A DNA stretch of 64,000 bases from CBDAQD01 sp965275905. Lineage in GTDB: Bacteria > Pseudomonadota > Alphaproteobacteria > Rhizobiales > JAJFHC01. The stretch is from positions 81,697 to 145,696 of the forward strand of contig CBDHYJ010000076.1 of NCBI GenBank assembly GCA_965275905.1, given 5' to 3'. Each line of letters starts with the position of its first letter. The first letter of the stretch is position 1. Shown here piece by piece: positions 54,015 through 62,765 of this stretch. Position numbers and translations under genes: made by a program. The notes under the pieces are model-generated. The model worked only from the letters and a program-made list of their open reading frames with translations. It ran no database searches and was not told the DNA's origin.

Positions 54015-54905
54015 CTACTGCGCCTCCGCGTTCGCCACCGTACTGCAAGGTTTCGGCAGGTCGCGCAGGGTCACCACCTTGTACCGGAGCGGCGGCTTCT
54101 TGCGCTTGGGCTTGGCATAGGGCTTGTCCGACAGCCACCAGGCCAGGTCCTTGCCGCAGCCGTCACCCGGAGGCGGGGCCGGCTGGTTCTTGCAGCTGTT
54201 GCCCTGCGGGCACCTGATGCGGACATGGAAGTGATAGTGATGGCCGTACCAGGGCCTGATCTTGCGCAGCCAGCCGCGGTCGCCCCGGGCCCAACGGCAC
54301 AGCTCCTTCTTGATCGGCGGATTGACGAAGATGCGCGTCACTTCCGGATAGGACGCCGCACGGCGCAGCAGCCTGGCGTGCCCCTCGGTCCAGACCTTCG
54401 GGTTGATCTCCCGGCGGTTCTTGATCACCGAGATGGAGCTGATCTTCTCACGCTCGCGGCGCGACAGCTTGCGTGGGGGCGACGGCAGCATCCAGATGTC
54501 GGCATCGAGCCCAATCTGGTGGCTGGCGTGACCGGTCAGCATCGGACCGCCGCGCGGCTGCGCGAGATCGCCTACCAGCAGGCCGGGCCAGCCGTCGAGT
54601 TCCTTGGCGTCCTTGGCGAGACGTTCGACATAGGCAACCAGGTCGGGGTGGCCCCAGTTGCGGTTGCGCGACAGCCGCATGGCCTGCCAGGCCGGGCCGT
54701 CTTCGGCCAGCTTCTTGCCGCCGGCAAGACAGCCGCGGTTATAGGTCCCGAAGGCCTGGGGCTTCAGCTTCGCCGGCTTGGGAAGATGACCGAAGATCTG
54801 CTTGGCCGGTTTCGGCCTGGGTTTTTTCGGTTTCTTGTCGGCAAGCGCCGGTGCCGCAATGGCCGCGGACAGAGCAACAACCGCAATCGCGAAGGCCTGT
54901 TTCAT
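54015..54905 (-). CDS. mepA: penicillin-insensitive murein endopeptidase MepA
   Basis: A ~296-residue periplasmic LAS-type metallopeptidase that cuts D-Ala-mDAP cross-links in peptidoglycan. The start at 54905 gives a signal peptide (AFAIAVVALSAAIAAPALA). The zinc motif MLTGHASHQIGLDADIWM carries His and Asp ligands, and YGHHYHFHVRIRCP carries the later His. RGGPMLTGH is typical of MepA. It is in line with the NTF2-fold gene behind it. Assignment is firm. Confidence 0.93.
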   Translation of the reverse strand: MKQAFAIAVVALSAAIAAPALADKKPKKPRPKPAKQIFGHLPKPAKLKPQAFGTYNRGCLAGGKKLAEDGPAWQAMRLSRNRNWGHPDLVAYVERLAKDAKELDGWPGLLVGDLAQPRGGPMLTGHASHQIGLDADIWMLPSPPRKLSRREREKISSISVIKNRREINPKVWTEGHARLLRRAASYPEVTRIFVNPPIKKELCRWARGDRGWLRKIRPWYGHHYHFHVRIRCPQGNSCKNQPAPPPGDGCGKDLAWWLSDKPYAKPKRKKPPLRYKVVTLRDLPKPCSTVANAEAQ

Positions 54906-54985
54906 GATCAACCGCCCGGACTCGATACACTGTCCGGCCATGTTAGAGAGAGTGGCGGCCGGATGGAACAGTTCTGCCGGTGGAC

Positions 54986-55378
54986 CTATTCGGGAAGGCC
55001 GGTCGCCTGGTGGTGGGAGATGCGCCACGCCCCGTCCTCACGCACGAACGTGTTCGACGCAATGGTGCGGGCGTGCCCCAGATCCTCCGTGCAGAACACC
55101 ACCGCGCAGGTGCCGTTCATGATGACCGTCGGCTCCACCGGGTAGACCGCCGGCGGCTCGCCGACGAACATGATGCGGTACCACGACTCCATGACCTCAT
55201 CGCGGCCGGACAGGCCCGGCCAGCCCGGATGGAAGACCGCAACGTCGTGACCGCGCGCCCAGAGTGCGTCCATGGCTTCGAGATCGCCGCCCCTGAAAGC
55301 GGCATAGAATGCATCGTTGGCCGCGAGGATCGCCGCCTCGTCCGCCTTGCTGCCACGCGATTGGCTGGTATCAGCCAT
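54986..55378 (-). CDS. SnoaL/DUF4440-type NTF2-fold protein
   Basis: A 130-residue cytoplasmic NTF2-fold protein (LAANDAFYAAFRGGDLEAMD, WARGHDVAVFHPG, RISHHQATGLPE). The family includes ketosteroid-isomerase-like and small-molecule-binding members; no catalytic set is assured. The start at 55378 has GGAGAG seven bases upstream; longer frames lack such a site. It lies 80 bases before the mepA start on the same strand and may share its transcript. Confidence 0.82.
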   Translation of the reverse strand: MADTSQSRGSKADEAAILAANDAFYAAFRGGDLEAMDALWARGHDVAVFHPGWPGLSGRDEVMESWYRIMFVGEPPAVYPVEPTVIMNGTCAVVFCTEDLGHARTIASNTFVREDGAWRISHHQATGLPE

Positions 55379-55503
55379 CAATGCTCTCCAGGTCTTTGCT
55401 CCGCGTGGGGAAGCGGAGCCCGTGGGAGAAATCCTATCGCGGTGACCCCGCCGTGTCACGAAAGATGGGGGCGGCGAGATGCCACTGCCAACCGGCGTGC
55501 GCC

Positions 55504-55944
55504 TCAGAACCAGGCGAAACGCTCAACCCTGTCGTGAACGACGCTGCACCTGGCGTTGCGGGTGTGACGGCCATTTGCCTCGCGCGTCCTGACTTTCAGC
55601 GCGACATCCCACCGGTCGTCGCCCGCATGCCTGGTCGAGAGCACTTTGCGGATCGTCACCTTCGATCCGCCGCGCCCGACTATTCTTCTGTGGGTACGAT
55701 GCAGGCAGGCGGAGACCGCATTGTGCCGGGAGGAATGTCCGTGGTGGTAGTCGTAATGCTCACGGTCCCGGTGCGCATTCGCCGCCGACGCCGCAATGAC
55801 CGCCAATGCCGCGGCACCGATGCTGACCGCAATCGCTTCTCCGAACCTGTCTTTCTTCTGTCTGGCCTCCGCCTCGCCGAGCGCAAGGCTCGCAGCGACG
55901 ACCAGCGAAACGAGCATGGTCAACAGGACCCCGGGTTGTCTCAT
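55504..55944 (-). CDS. exported His-rich hypothetical protein
   Basis: A 146-residue protein with a signal peptide (VLLTMLVSLVVAASLALGEAEA) and a second hydrophobic stretch (IAVSIGAAALAVIAASAANA). A His/Tyr-rich segment (HRDREHYDYHHGHSSRH) could bind metal. The C-terminal part has two cysteines (SACLHRTHRR and ARCSVVHD). AGGAGAA precedes the start by about seven bases. Family unknown. Confidence 0.65.
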   Translation of the reverse strand: MRQPGVLLTMLVSLVVAASLALGEAEARQKKDRFGEAIAVSIGAAALAVIAASAANAHRDREHYDYHHGHSSRHNAVSACLHRTHRRIVGRGGSKVTIRKVLSTRHAGDDRWDVALKVRTREANGRHTRNARCSVVHDRVERFAWF

Positions 55945-56179
55945 CGATATTCTCCTGCATAGGCTGTTCGCCTGGCAAAGCCGCGATCTGCCGGACAGCG
56001 ACTCCTTTTCGCCGAAATCATAACGCTCCAAACACGAACCGGCCACGAGGAAACGCCGTATTGCGGCCACGCCGAACCGGCATATTGGCCGGAGTTGATC
56101 TCCATCAAGGTCGGCACAGGCAACGGCACGCATCATGCACACTGCGTCATTCCACAGATCTCAGGGAGGAGCATCAGAT

Positions 56180-56362
56180 ATGGAAAGCATCGATGTTCTG
56201 GAATATGCCCGTAAACTCCACTCCGCGCATGGCGACAAGGCGGAAGCCGAGGCCGCGCAGAAGGCGGCGGACTTCGAGGCTGCCGGAGACAAGGAACAGG
56301 CGGAGATGTGGCGCAGAATCCGCGCTGCGATCGCGCAGGCCCGCGGACCGCGCTCAACCTGA
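56180..56362 (+). CDS. small hypothetical protein (60 aa)
   Basis: A 60-residue soluble helical protein (MESIDVLEYARKLHSAHGDK; EAEAAQKAADFEAAGDKEQA; MWRRIRAAIAQ). A strong ribosome binding site, GGGAGGAG, lies nine bases upstream. Similar short Ala/Glu-rich proteins are common in Rhizobiales without known role. It is convergent with the formate/nitrite channel gene. Confidence 0.7.
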   Translation: MESIDVLEYARKLHSAHGDKAEAEAAQKAADFEAAGDKEQAEMWRRIRAAIAQARGPRST

Positions 56363-56394
56363 TACCGCCTGCGAGCGATCCCGGAAGGGATCGC

Positions 56395-57231
56395 TCATGC
56401 GCGATTGGCGCCGCCGTAGGCGGTCCAGTAGGCGAGCGCCACGCCCCCGACCCCACCCACGATGTTGCCGAGCGTAACCGGAACGAGATTGGCCGCAAAC
56501 TCGGACAGACCGCCGGGCGCCCCGGCGGCAATGCCTGCCGGGATCATGTACATATTGGCGACGGAATGTTCGAACCCGAGTGCCACGAAGGCCGTGATCG
56601 GCCATAGAATCGCGAAAATCTTGCCCACGACCGTCCGGGCGGCCACCGTCAGCCAGACGGCAAGACAAACCAGCACGTTGCACAGGATACCGCGGAAAAA
56701 CGCCTCTTCGAAACCGAGCGCCATCTTGCCTGCGGCAATGCGCCGGGCGGTTTCGCCGACAGCGCCGTCGAGTATGCCGGAAAGCGCGACCAGTCCGGCG
56801 AGGATGACCGCGCCGGCGAAGTTGCCGAGATAGACGATCCCCCAGTTGCGAAGCAGCGCCGTCAGGCTGACCCGGCGATCGACCCAGGCCATGACGATGA
56901 GTGCATTGCCGGTGAACAGTTCCGCGCCACCGACAATCACGAGAATGAGTCCAAGAGAGAACGCCACGCCGCCAAGCAGCCTTGCCGGACCGTAGCCGCC
57001 ATCGACGCCGGTCATGGTGACCGTGTAGAACGCCGCCCCGAGCGCAATGAAGGCGCCCGCCAGGGCGGCAAGGGCGACAAGCTGAACGAGCGGCAAGCCC
57101 GCTTTCGCCACGCCGGCCTGCTCGACGAGTTCGGCGATCGCGGCCGGTTTGTAGGCATCGATCCCGGTGGGGTTGGGCTTTGGCGCCTTTGCGTCCATCT
57201 GCTGACCTGCGGTTCCTGCAAGGTGGTCCAT
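56395..57231 (-). CDS. formate/nitrite transporter family channel
   Basis: A ~278-residue pentameric channel of the FNT family with six membrane helices. Seen are GGAELFTGNALIVMAWVDRR (helix 2-3 loop with the conserved TGN), LLRNWGIVYLGNFAGAV, and GFEHSVANMYMIPAG (conserved His in the central gate region). It passes formate, nitrite, hydrosulfide or similar monovalent anions; the specificity cannot be read. ATG 57198 is an alternative start with AGGT upstream. No formate dehydrogenase or nitrite reductase gene is adjacent. Confidence 0.9.
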   Translation of the reverse strand: MDHLAGTAGQQMDAKAPKPNPTGIDAYKPAAIAELVEQAGVAKAGLPLVQLVALAALAGAFIALGAAFYTVTMTGVDGGYGPARLLGGVAFSLGLILVIVGGAELFTGNALIVMAWVDRRVSLTALLRNWGIVYLGNFAGAVILAGLVALSGILDGAVGETARRIAAGKMALGFEEAFFRGILCNVLVCLAVWLTVAARTVVGKIFAILWPITAFVALGFEHSVANMYMIPAGIAAGAPGGLSEFAANLVPVTLGNIVGGVGGVALAYWTAYGGANRA

Positions 57232-57308
57232 ACCACCCGCACCCGGCGATGAAGGCCTTGATCCAGATCAGTGTCCACGTTGGCCGCAATCTCACGCCCC
57301 GGCCTGGG

Positions 57309-58118
57309 TCAGGCCGCCGTCGTCTCCAATGCTGCAACGTAGTTCGCCAGACAATCGTCGGCGACGGGCTCGACCGGCGTCAGGTCCCGATGGTGCTTGT
57401 AGTCGGGCCGGTCCGTCGTCGTGTAGGCGTTCGACACGGGGTTCACGATGAGCGAGAAGATCGACCGGTCCCACGGGGACATGTTGTTGGGCGAACCGTG
57501 GATGAGTGTGTCATGGAAAATGAGCACCGTGCCGGGCTGTCCCGTTGCGGCGACAATTCCCTTCCGTTCCGCCATTTCGCGGACGCGGTCAAGATCGGTC
57601 ACCCAAAGCGGATAGCTTGTCGTCTCATCGTCAAGCGTGGCCGCGTGTTCACTCGCCCGATGCGATCCGGGCAGGAAATAGAGCGGCCCGTTGAAATCGC
57701 TGACCTCGTCGAGAAGGATGTGCAGGTTGAGCGCGAGAGGCTCCGGAACACCGTCTTCGCCATGGTGCGTCGCAAAGTCCGTATGCCATTGCCAAATCTC
57801 GCCCGAGAACGCGGCTTTGACATTCACCTTGACCTGCTGGACGTACATCTGCTCGCCGAGAATCTGCTGTGCCGGCTCGATCAGGCGCGGGTGGCGAACC
57901 AGATCGGCGAACAGGTCGTCACGCAGGTGCAGACCCATCGCCGTGCGGACAACACCGGAATTCCGCTCGATGACGTTGGCCTCATCGTCTTGAGAAAACA
58001 GCCTCGGCAGTCTCGAGCGGATCGCCTCCACTTCGGCGGCGGAGAAGCGATCGGCAAGAATGATGAAGCCGTCCGTTTCCAGTTGTTCGCGTTGCGCGTC
58101 GGTCAGTTGCATTTCCAT
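57309..58118 (-). CDS. phytanoyl-CoA dioxygenase family, ectoine-hydroxylase-like
   Basis: A ~269-residue Fe(II)/2-oxoglutarate dioxygenase. IWQWHTDFATHHGEDGVPEP carries the HxD metal pair and resembles the ectoine hydroxylase signature. VLIFHDTLIHGSPNNMSPWD carries the distal His, and SIFSLIVNPVSNAYT the 2-oxoglutarate Arg region variant. The start is uncertain between 58118 and a TTG at 58184. No ectABC genes are in the window, so an ectoine substrate is only suggested. It is divergent from the LysR gene, with 97 bases between them. Confidence 0.82.
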   Translation of the reverse strand: MEMQLTDAQREQLETDGFIILADRFSAAEVEAIRSRLPRLFSQDDEANVIERNSGVVRTAMGLHLRDDLFADLVRHPRLIEPAQQILGEQMYVQQVKVNVKAAFSGEIWQWHTDFATHHGEDGVPEPLALNLHILLDEVSDFNGPLYFLPGSHRASEHAATLDDETTSYPLWVTDLDRVREMAERKGIVAATGQPGTVLIFHDTLIHGSPNNMSPWDRSIFSLIVNPVSNAYTTTDRPDYKHHRDLTPVEPVADDCLANYVAALETTAA

Positions 58119-58199
58119 CACCGTCTGATTGTCCAATGATCCGGCCTCAGAATTGACCTTTCTCCGGAACGGAGCAATGATCAAATTCTGCGCTGCTGA

Positions 58200-58217
58200 A
58201 TAGTTGAGCTAAACTAT
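58200..58217. promoter_or_regulatory. inverted repeat overlapping the LysR start codon
   Basis: ATAGTT-GAGCTA-AACTAT forms a 6-6-6 dyad with the general TnA spacing of LysR sites (T-N11-A fits within it). It ends on the ATG at 58216, so binding could repress lysR and reach the divergent promoter. Confidence 0.5.
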
Positions 58218-59109
58218 GGTCCGGATGATACCTTCCCTGAAGGCGGTTCGATATTTCGAGGTGGCCGCGGAGCAGGAGAGTTTCGTTCGTGCTGCTGAAG
58301 AGCTACGGGTTTCGAAAGGCGCGGTAAGCCAGCAGATCAAGAACCTCGAGCTTTATCTTGGCGTTCCACTGTTTAGAAGAACTGGCCGCCGGGTGACCCT
58401 GACGGATGCCGGCCGCCGATATCATTCGGCGGCACGGAACGCGTTCAACATCCTGGAGAAGGAGACGGAACGCGTTGCCGGATCGCGCGTCCGCGGTCAA
58501 CTCAAGATCACCGTGCTGCCGGCGTTCGCATCCTTGTGGCTCGTGCCCCGCCTGAGTGACTTCCAGAAGTCCATGCCACACATCGACATCGTCGTGTCTG
58601 CAGACGCTGAAATGGCAGACTTCTCGAGGTCCGACGCAATGCTGGGTATCCGCTACGGAACGACAGAAACGGAAGGGCTGACTGCAACCTCGTTGGGCCA
58701 TGACACCCTGTCGCCCGTTTGCACGCCGGAATACGCCGAGACGATGGACATTCGTACGCCCGCAGATCTGTCCCGTTGCCTGCTTCTGCATGACACCTTC
58801 TGGTCAGATGACTGGTCGCGCTGGCTGTCCAAGGCGGGCGTCACGGGGTCGCTTGGTGGCGACGGCCAGTTCTTCACCCACTACAGCATGGCCATCGACA
58901 CCGCACGGGCCGGCGGCGGCATCGCGATGGGACATCGGCTTCTGTTGCGCGATCCGATCGAACGCAAGGAGCTTATCTGTCCTCTGGACCTGACCATCAC
59001 CGCGCGACAGGAATACTTCGTTGCGGTCCCCGACAGAGCCGCCCACCTCGGGTTCGTCGGGCGATTCCGGAACTGGCTTGTGGACTCGTTCACCGGCGCC
59101 CGCCCCTGA
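58216..59109 (+). CDS. LysR-family regulator, GcvA type
   Basis: A 297-residue regulator. The helix-turn-helix (SFVRAAEELRVSKGAVSQQI) and linker (LGVPLFRRTGRRVTLTDAG) match the GcvA subgroup, as does the effector-domain close (YFVAVPDRAAHLGFVGRFRNW). The start ATG lies inside an inverted repeat, ATAGTT/AACTAT at 58200-58217, that may be its own operator. Divergent placement suggests it controls the dioxygenase gene. The effector is unknown. Confidence 0.9.
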   Translation: MVRMIPSLKAVRYFEVAAEQESFVRAAEELRVSKGAVSQQIKNLELYLGVPLFRRTGRRVTLTDAGRRYHSAARNAFNILEKETERVAGSRVRGQLKITVLPAFASLWLVPRLSDFQKSMPHIDIVVSADAEMADFSRSDAMLGIRYGTTETEGLTATSLGHDTLSPVCTPEYAETMDIRTPADLSRCLLLHDTFWSDDWSRWLSKAGVTGSLGGDGQFFTHYSMAIDTARAGGGIAMGHRLLLRDPIERKELICPLDLTITARQEYFVAVPDRAAHLGFVGRFRNWLVDSFTGARP

Positions 59110-59171
59110 AGGGCAGCCAAAGTCCAGCCATGCCAATGCGGACACGCCAAACGTCATCGACGCCTTCGCAT

Positions 59172-60140
59172 TCAATCGCCCCGGTCCTGCGACGGGGCGA
59201 GGCCGTACTCGCGCCGGTAGGCGCGGGTAAACGTCTCGTGGTTTTCGAAACCGCAGAGCGAAGCGATCTCGCCGACGCGGTGATGCGAATTGCGAAGGAG
59301 GTTGCGGGCGCGCTCGAGCCGCAGGCCGAGATAATAGGCCGCCGGTGACCTGTGCAGGTGGCGGCGGAACAGCCGCGTCAGATGCCAGGCGGGCACGTTT
59401 GTCCGCGCGCTGATGTCGGCGATCGCGACCGGGGCCTGAAGCGTCTGGACCATGATCTCCACGGCCCGCGCCAGATCCTTGTTCACGAGGCCCAGCGTTC
59501 GATCACCTGACGCCCGCCCCTGCGTGCCCGGATGGTCCGAAGGCAGATAGGTCAGGATTCCGGCGACCCGGTCGGCGAGCGCTGTGCCGGAGAAGTGGCC
59601 GATCATCGCAAGCGTCATGTCGAACGTCGCCACGCCACCGGCGCTCGAACACCGCGGCGGATTGAAGTCGAAGAGCCGGTCGATGAACATCTCCTGGGGA
59701 TATTGCGCGCTGTAGCCCGGTATCGCCTCGAAATGAGCCGCCGCCGGACGCCCGCGCAAAAGGCCGGCTTCGGCGAAGACGAGGGCGCCCGTATCGACGC
59801 ACCCCATGAGCGTGCCTTCACGCGCTTTCTTTCTTAGCCAGCGCATCAGTTCCGGCGTCAATGCCGTTTCCGGGTGATACGAAGACAGCAGGATGACGGC
59901 GTCCGACGGCTGTTCGTCCATGGCAACGGTCGGAATGGCGATCCCGCTCGATGAGTGGACGACACCTCCTCCGTTCGAAAGGTAACGCCAGTCATAGACC
60001 TGCCCGAGACTTTCCCGGTTCGCGACCCGCAGCGGCTCGCTGACCAGCGCCAGCGACAGCAGCGGGAACCCGTCCGCCAGGACGATATCAATCCGATGCG
60101 TCACGTCTCTTAAGATCAATAAATTGCTTTTCTGCGTCAA
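59172..60140 (-). CDS. GlxA-family transcriptional regulator (DJ-1/PfpI plus AraC)
   Basis: A 322-residue regulator. Residues ~15-190 form a DJ-1/PfpI-like sensor domain (DIVLADGFPLLSLALVSEPL; CVDTGALVFAEAGLLRG; FDMTLAMIGHF). Residues ~225-320 form a double helix-turn-helix of the AraC family (ISARTNVPAWHLTRLFRRHL; IASLCGFENHETFTRAYRR). CdhR/GbdR-type regulators of carnitine and betaine breakdown share this layout. The divergent gamma-butyrobetaine-dioxygenase-like gene 59 bases away is the probable target. Confidence 0.88.
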   Translation of the reverse strand: MTQKSNLLILRDVTHRIDIVLADGFPLLSLALVSEPLRVANRESLGQVYDWRYLSNGGGVVHSSSGIAIPTVAMDEQPSDAVILLSSYHPETALTPELMRWLRKKAREGTLMGCVDTGALVFAEAGLLRGRPAAAHFEAIPGYSAQYPQEMFIDRLFDFNPPRCSSAGGVATFDMTLAMIGHFSGTALADRVAGILTYLPSDHPGTQGRASGDRTLGLVNKDLARAVEIMVQTLQAPVAIADISARTNVPAWHLTRLFRRHLHRSPAAYYLGLRLERARNLLRNSHHRVGEIASLCGFENHETFTRAYRREYGLAPSQDRGD

Positions 60141-60199
60141 AGAAATTCAAAAGATCCACGATAAACTTTCGGAACGCGCGCATAGACCGGAGGCATCCC

Positions 60200-61402
60200 A
60201 TGCAGCCCCTGCCCTGGACACCGGATTTCGATTCCTGGCCGATAACCCATACGGTCGCTGCGGCGCACCCGGACGGCGCGGCAGTCCGCGTCACCTGGGA
60301 CGACGGCCGGACATCTGCCTTTCATGCCTTCTTCCTGCGCGAGAACAGCCCCGATGAAGACACCATCAACCCGCTGTCGCGCGAGGCGGTGACATCGCCG
60401 CTGGATTTCCCTGCCGACCTCACCGCGCAGTCCGCATCGGTCGACGCCGCGGGCGCCCTCGTCGTCACGTGGTCGCATGGCGGGCATGTCAGCCGGTATC
60501 ATCCGGGATGGCTCAGGGCGCATGCATGGGTCGGGGAAGATACGCAAGACGACACACGGGTATTATGGACTGCCGCCGAACTCGCCTCTCCGCCGACATT
60601 CTCCGGCCCAGAAGCGCTGCGCGACGACCCGGTGTTCCTGTCGTGGCTGCAGGCACTCAGGGATTACGGAGTTGCCCGGCTCGAAAACCTGCCGAATGAA
60701 GACGGCCTTCTGGAAGCGATCGTCTCCAGAATCGGCCCGGTCCGCGAATCCAATTTCGGCCGCACCTATACGCTTGAAATCAAGGACGAACCGGACTCGA
60801 ACGCGTTCACGCCGGATGCCCTGCTCCAGCATATCGACATGCCCACACGGGAATGCCCGCACGGCCTTCAATTCCTGTTCTGCCGCGAGAACTCGACGAC
60901 AGGCGGACACGGCATCTATGCGGATGCCTATCGCATCGCCGAGGACATGCGGGCCGAAGAACCGGAGCACTTTCAGTCCCTTGTCACGGATGTCTGGGAA
61001 TACAACAACCGGTCGAAGACGTCGGACTACCGGGCGACAGGACCGGTGGTCGAGACCGACCGGAACGGCACCATCACGGGCATCCGCTACAACACCTGGC
61101 TCAGGGCCCCGCTGATCGCACCGCTCGAAATTCAGGACCGTGCCTACAAGGCGGTGCGTGCGTTCGCAGCCCGCGCCCAGTCCGACACCTACCAGCTCAA
61201 GTTCGCCTACCGGCCCGGCGACCTTCTCGCCTTCGACAACCGCAGGGCGCTTCACGGCCGCGACGGTTACGACGCGGGTGGCGGCAGGCGCTTCATCGAG
61301 GGTGTCTACGCCGACCGGGACGATCTCTACTCAGCAATCCGGACACTCGAACGCAAGCCGGCTCAGAACCCCGCCGGCACGGACTCACAGGAGCAACCAT
61401 GA
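60200..61402 (+). CDS. gamma-butyrobetaine dioxygenase-like TauD-family enzyme
   Basis: A 400-residue Fe(II)/2-oxoglutarate dioxygenase. Residues ~15-105 are the DUF971-like N-terminal domain found in gamma-butyrobetaine and trimethyllysine dioxygenases (VRVTWDDGRTSAFHAFFLRE; YHPGWLRAH). The TauD domain follows with HIDMPTRECPHGLQFLFC (metal His/Asp), GHGIYADAYRIAEDM and LLAFDNRRALHGRDGY (late His and 2-oxoglutarate Arg). These enzymes make carnitine or degrade betaine analogues. The overlap ATGA with the class II aldolase gene and the divergent GlxA-type regulator support a small catabolic operon. Exact substrate unknown. Confidence 0.87.
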   Translation: MQPLPWTPDFDSWPITHTVAAAHPDGAAVRVTWDDGRTSAFHAFFLRENSPDEDTINPLSREAVTSPLDFPADLTAQSASVDAAGALVVTWSHGGHVSRYHPGWLRAHAWVGEDTQDDTRVLWTAAELASPPTFSGPEALRDDPVFLSWLQALRDYGVARLENLPNEDGLLEAIVSRIGPVRESNFGRTYTLEIKDEPDSNAFTPDALLQHIDMPTRECPHGLQFLFCRENSTTGGHGIYADAYRIAEDMRAEEPEHFQSLVTDVWEYNNRSKTSDYRATGPVVETDRNGTITGIRYNTWLRAPLIAPLEIQDRAYKAVRAFAARAQSDTYQLKFAYRPGDLLAFDNRRALHGRDGYDAGGGRRFIEGVYADRDDLYSAIRTLERKPAQNPAGTDSQEQP

Positions 61403-62169
61403 CCATGGCCCACGCGCACATCTCACCGAACGCATCCTGGAGCGCGGGCGAGCTGCAGGCCCGGACCGATCTCGCCGCGCTGTTCCGCATTCTCGGCCAT
61501 TACGGCATGTCGGATCTGGCAAACGGCGCCGTCGCCGCGCGCGTGCCCGACGAGCCGTCACACTATCTCGTGCACCCCTACGGCATGTTCTGGGAAGAGG
61601 CCACCGCGTCCGGCTTCGTGAAAATCGATGCCGCGGGACAGCCTGTCGATCCGGATGGGCCATGGCTCAACGACGGCGTGCAGAATCTGTGCATGTGGAT
61701 CTTCGGTTCGCGGCCGGAAACGAATTTCTTCGTCCATGGCCACGAAGAGGAAGTCATGGCGGTGGGATCGATCGAGGACGGGATCATGCCGCTGAACCAG
61801 CCGGCCGTCTACCTTGCCAACATCACGGGCTATATCGAGTACGAGTTCGACGAGGATGAGGCATTCGGACAACATTTCGTCGAAACGCTGGGCAGCCACC
61901 AGATCCTGATCAGCCGCAATCACGGCTACTACGCGCTGGGCACGACCGCGGCGGAAGCCTTCTTCCGCGCCTACTTTCTCAGGCAGACCTGCTCAGCGCA
62001 GATCAAGACACTTTCCATGGGGCGGACGCTGCACCTGATGGACCCGCAAAGGGTCGCGAGATACCAGGACCAGATGGCGTCATCGGACCATTACAACTAC
62101 AACGGTGAAACGGAATGGCCGGGGCTGCTGCGGATGCTGGACCGCACCCAGCCGGACTACAGACGTTAG
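61399..62169 (+). CDS. class II aldolase/adducin-domain protein
   Basis: A 256-residue zinc-type aldolase-fold protein. LFRILGHYGMSDLANGAVAARV is the N-terminal substrate region, FFVHGHEEEVMAVGSIEDGI has the His-x-His metal pair, and ISRNHGYYALGTTAAEAFFR has the third His region. Members include fuculose-phosphate aldolase and bacterial decarboxylases; no sure activity here. Translation is coupled to the dioxygenase through ATGA, with CAGGAGCAACC upstream. Together they may degrade a hydroxylated trimethylamine compound; this is inference. Confidence 0.85.
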   Translation: MTMAHAHISPNASWSAGELQARTDLAALFRILGHYGMSDLANGAVAARVPDEPSHYLVHPYGMFWEEATASGFVKIDAAGQPVDPDGPWLNDGVQNLCMWIFGSRPETNFFVHGHEEEVMAVGSIEDGIMPLNQPAVYLANITGYIEYEFDEDEAFGQHFVETLGSHQILISRNHGYYALGTTAAEAFFRAYFLRQTCSAQIKTLSMGRTLHLMDPQRVARYQDQMASSDHYNYNGETEWPGLLRMLDRTQPDYRR

Positions 62170-62190
62170 GCAGAAACAGGCGTTTCCGGA

Positions 62191-62376
62191 CTAGTTGTCC
62201 TTCGCTTCGCCCTGCTCGGCACTCTCGTCGCCCTGACCTGCGCTGTGACGCTCAGCCGTTGTGCTGGCCAGCCGCTCCATTGCCCCGATCAGGCTGAGCA
62301 CTTCGCTCACCTCGGGGCTGATCGGTCTCGGCCGGACAATTTCCGGTTCGACGCGTGCGGTTGATTCCTTGGCCAT
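62191..62376 (-). CDS. small hypothetical protein (61 aa)
   Basis: A 61-residue hydrophilic protein (PRPISPEVSEVLSLIGAMERL, acidic tail GDESAEQGEAKDN). A clear ribosome binding site, GAGGAGAA, lies nine bases upstream of its ATG. No family recognised. It is convergent with the aldolase gene. Confidence 0.6.
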   Translation of the reverse strand: MAKESTARVEPEIVRPRPISPEVSEVLSLIGAMERLASTTAERHSAGQGDESAEQGEAKDN

Positions 62377-62765
62377 GGCCGGTTCTCCTCAAACTCAACT
62401 CAGACTGGCGCTCCCGCCGCTAAGCAGGACAGTGCTACTCTGTCAGCCCCTCCCTGAACCGAGTCGAAGTGCGCCGTTCACCTTTCATTCATGCGGCCGG
62501 CGCGTCTTCGAACCGTGCCATTGTGCGCGCAGAATGCTAACGAATGGCAAAGATCGCGGCATCAGCCGGCAACAAATCCGGCAGCACGCCGAAGCACCGC
62601 CAGACGCGATTCAGTACTGAGCCAATGTGGCCGGACTTTGGATTTCGGAGGGCTTGATTCAGGCCGAGCCTGCGGGCAGCCGGGACCAGTACGGATGGCT
62701 GAGTACATCCGGGTAACTCAAAACTGGAAGCGATCTTGAGAGGGGACACGGCGGCAGTAGTGGGA
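62377..62765. other. gene-free stretch
   Basis: About 390 bases between the start of the 61-residue gene and the end of the lipoprotein gene. I see no supported frame, repeat or strong hairpin in it. Confidence 0.45.
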
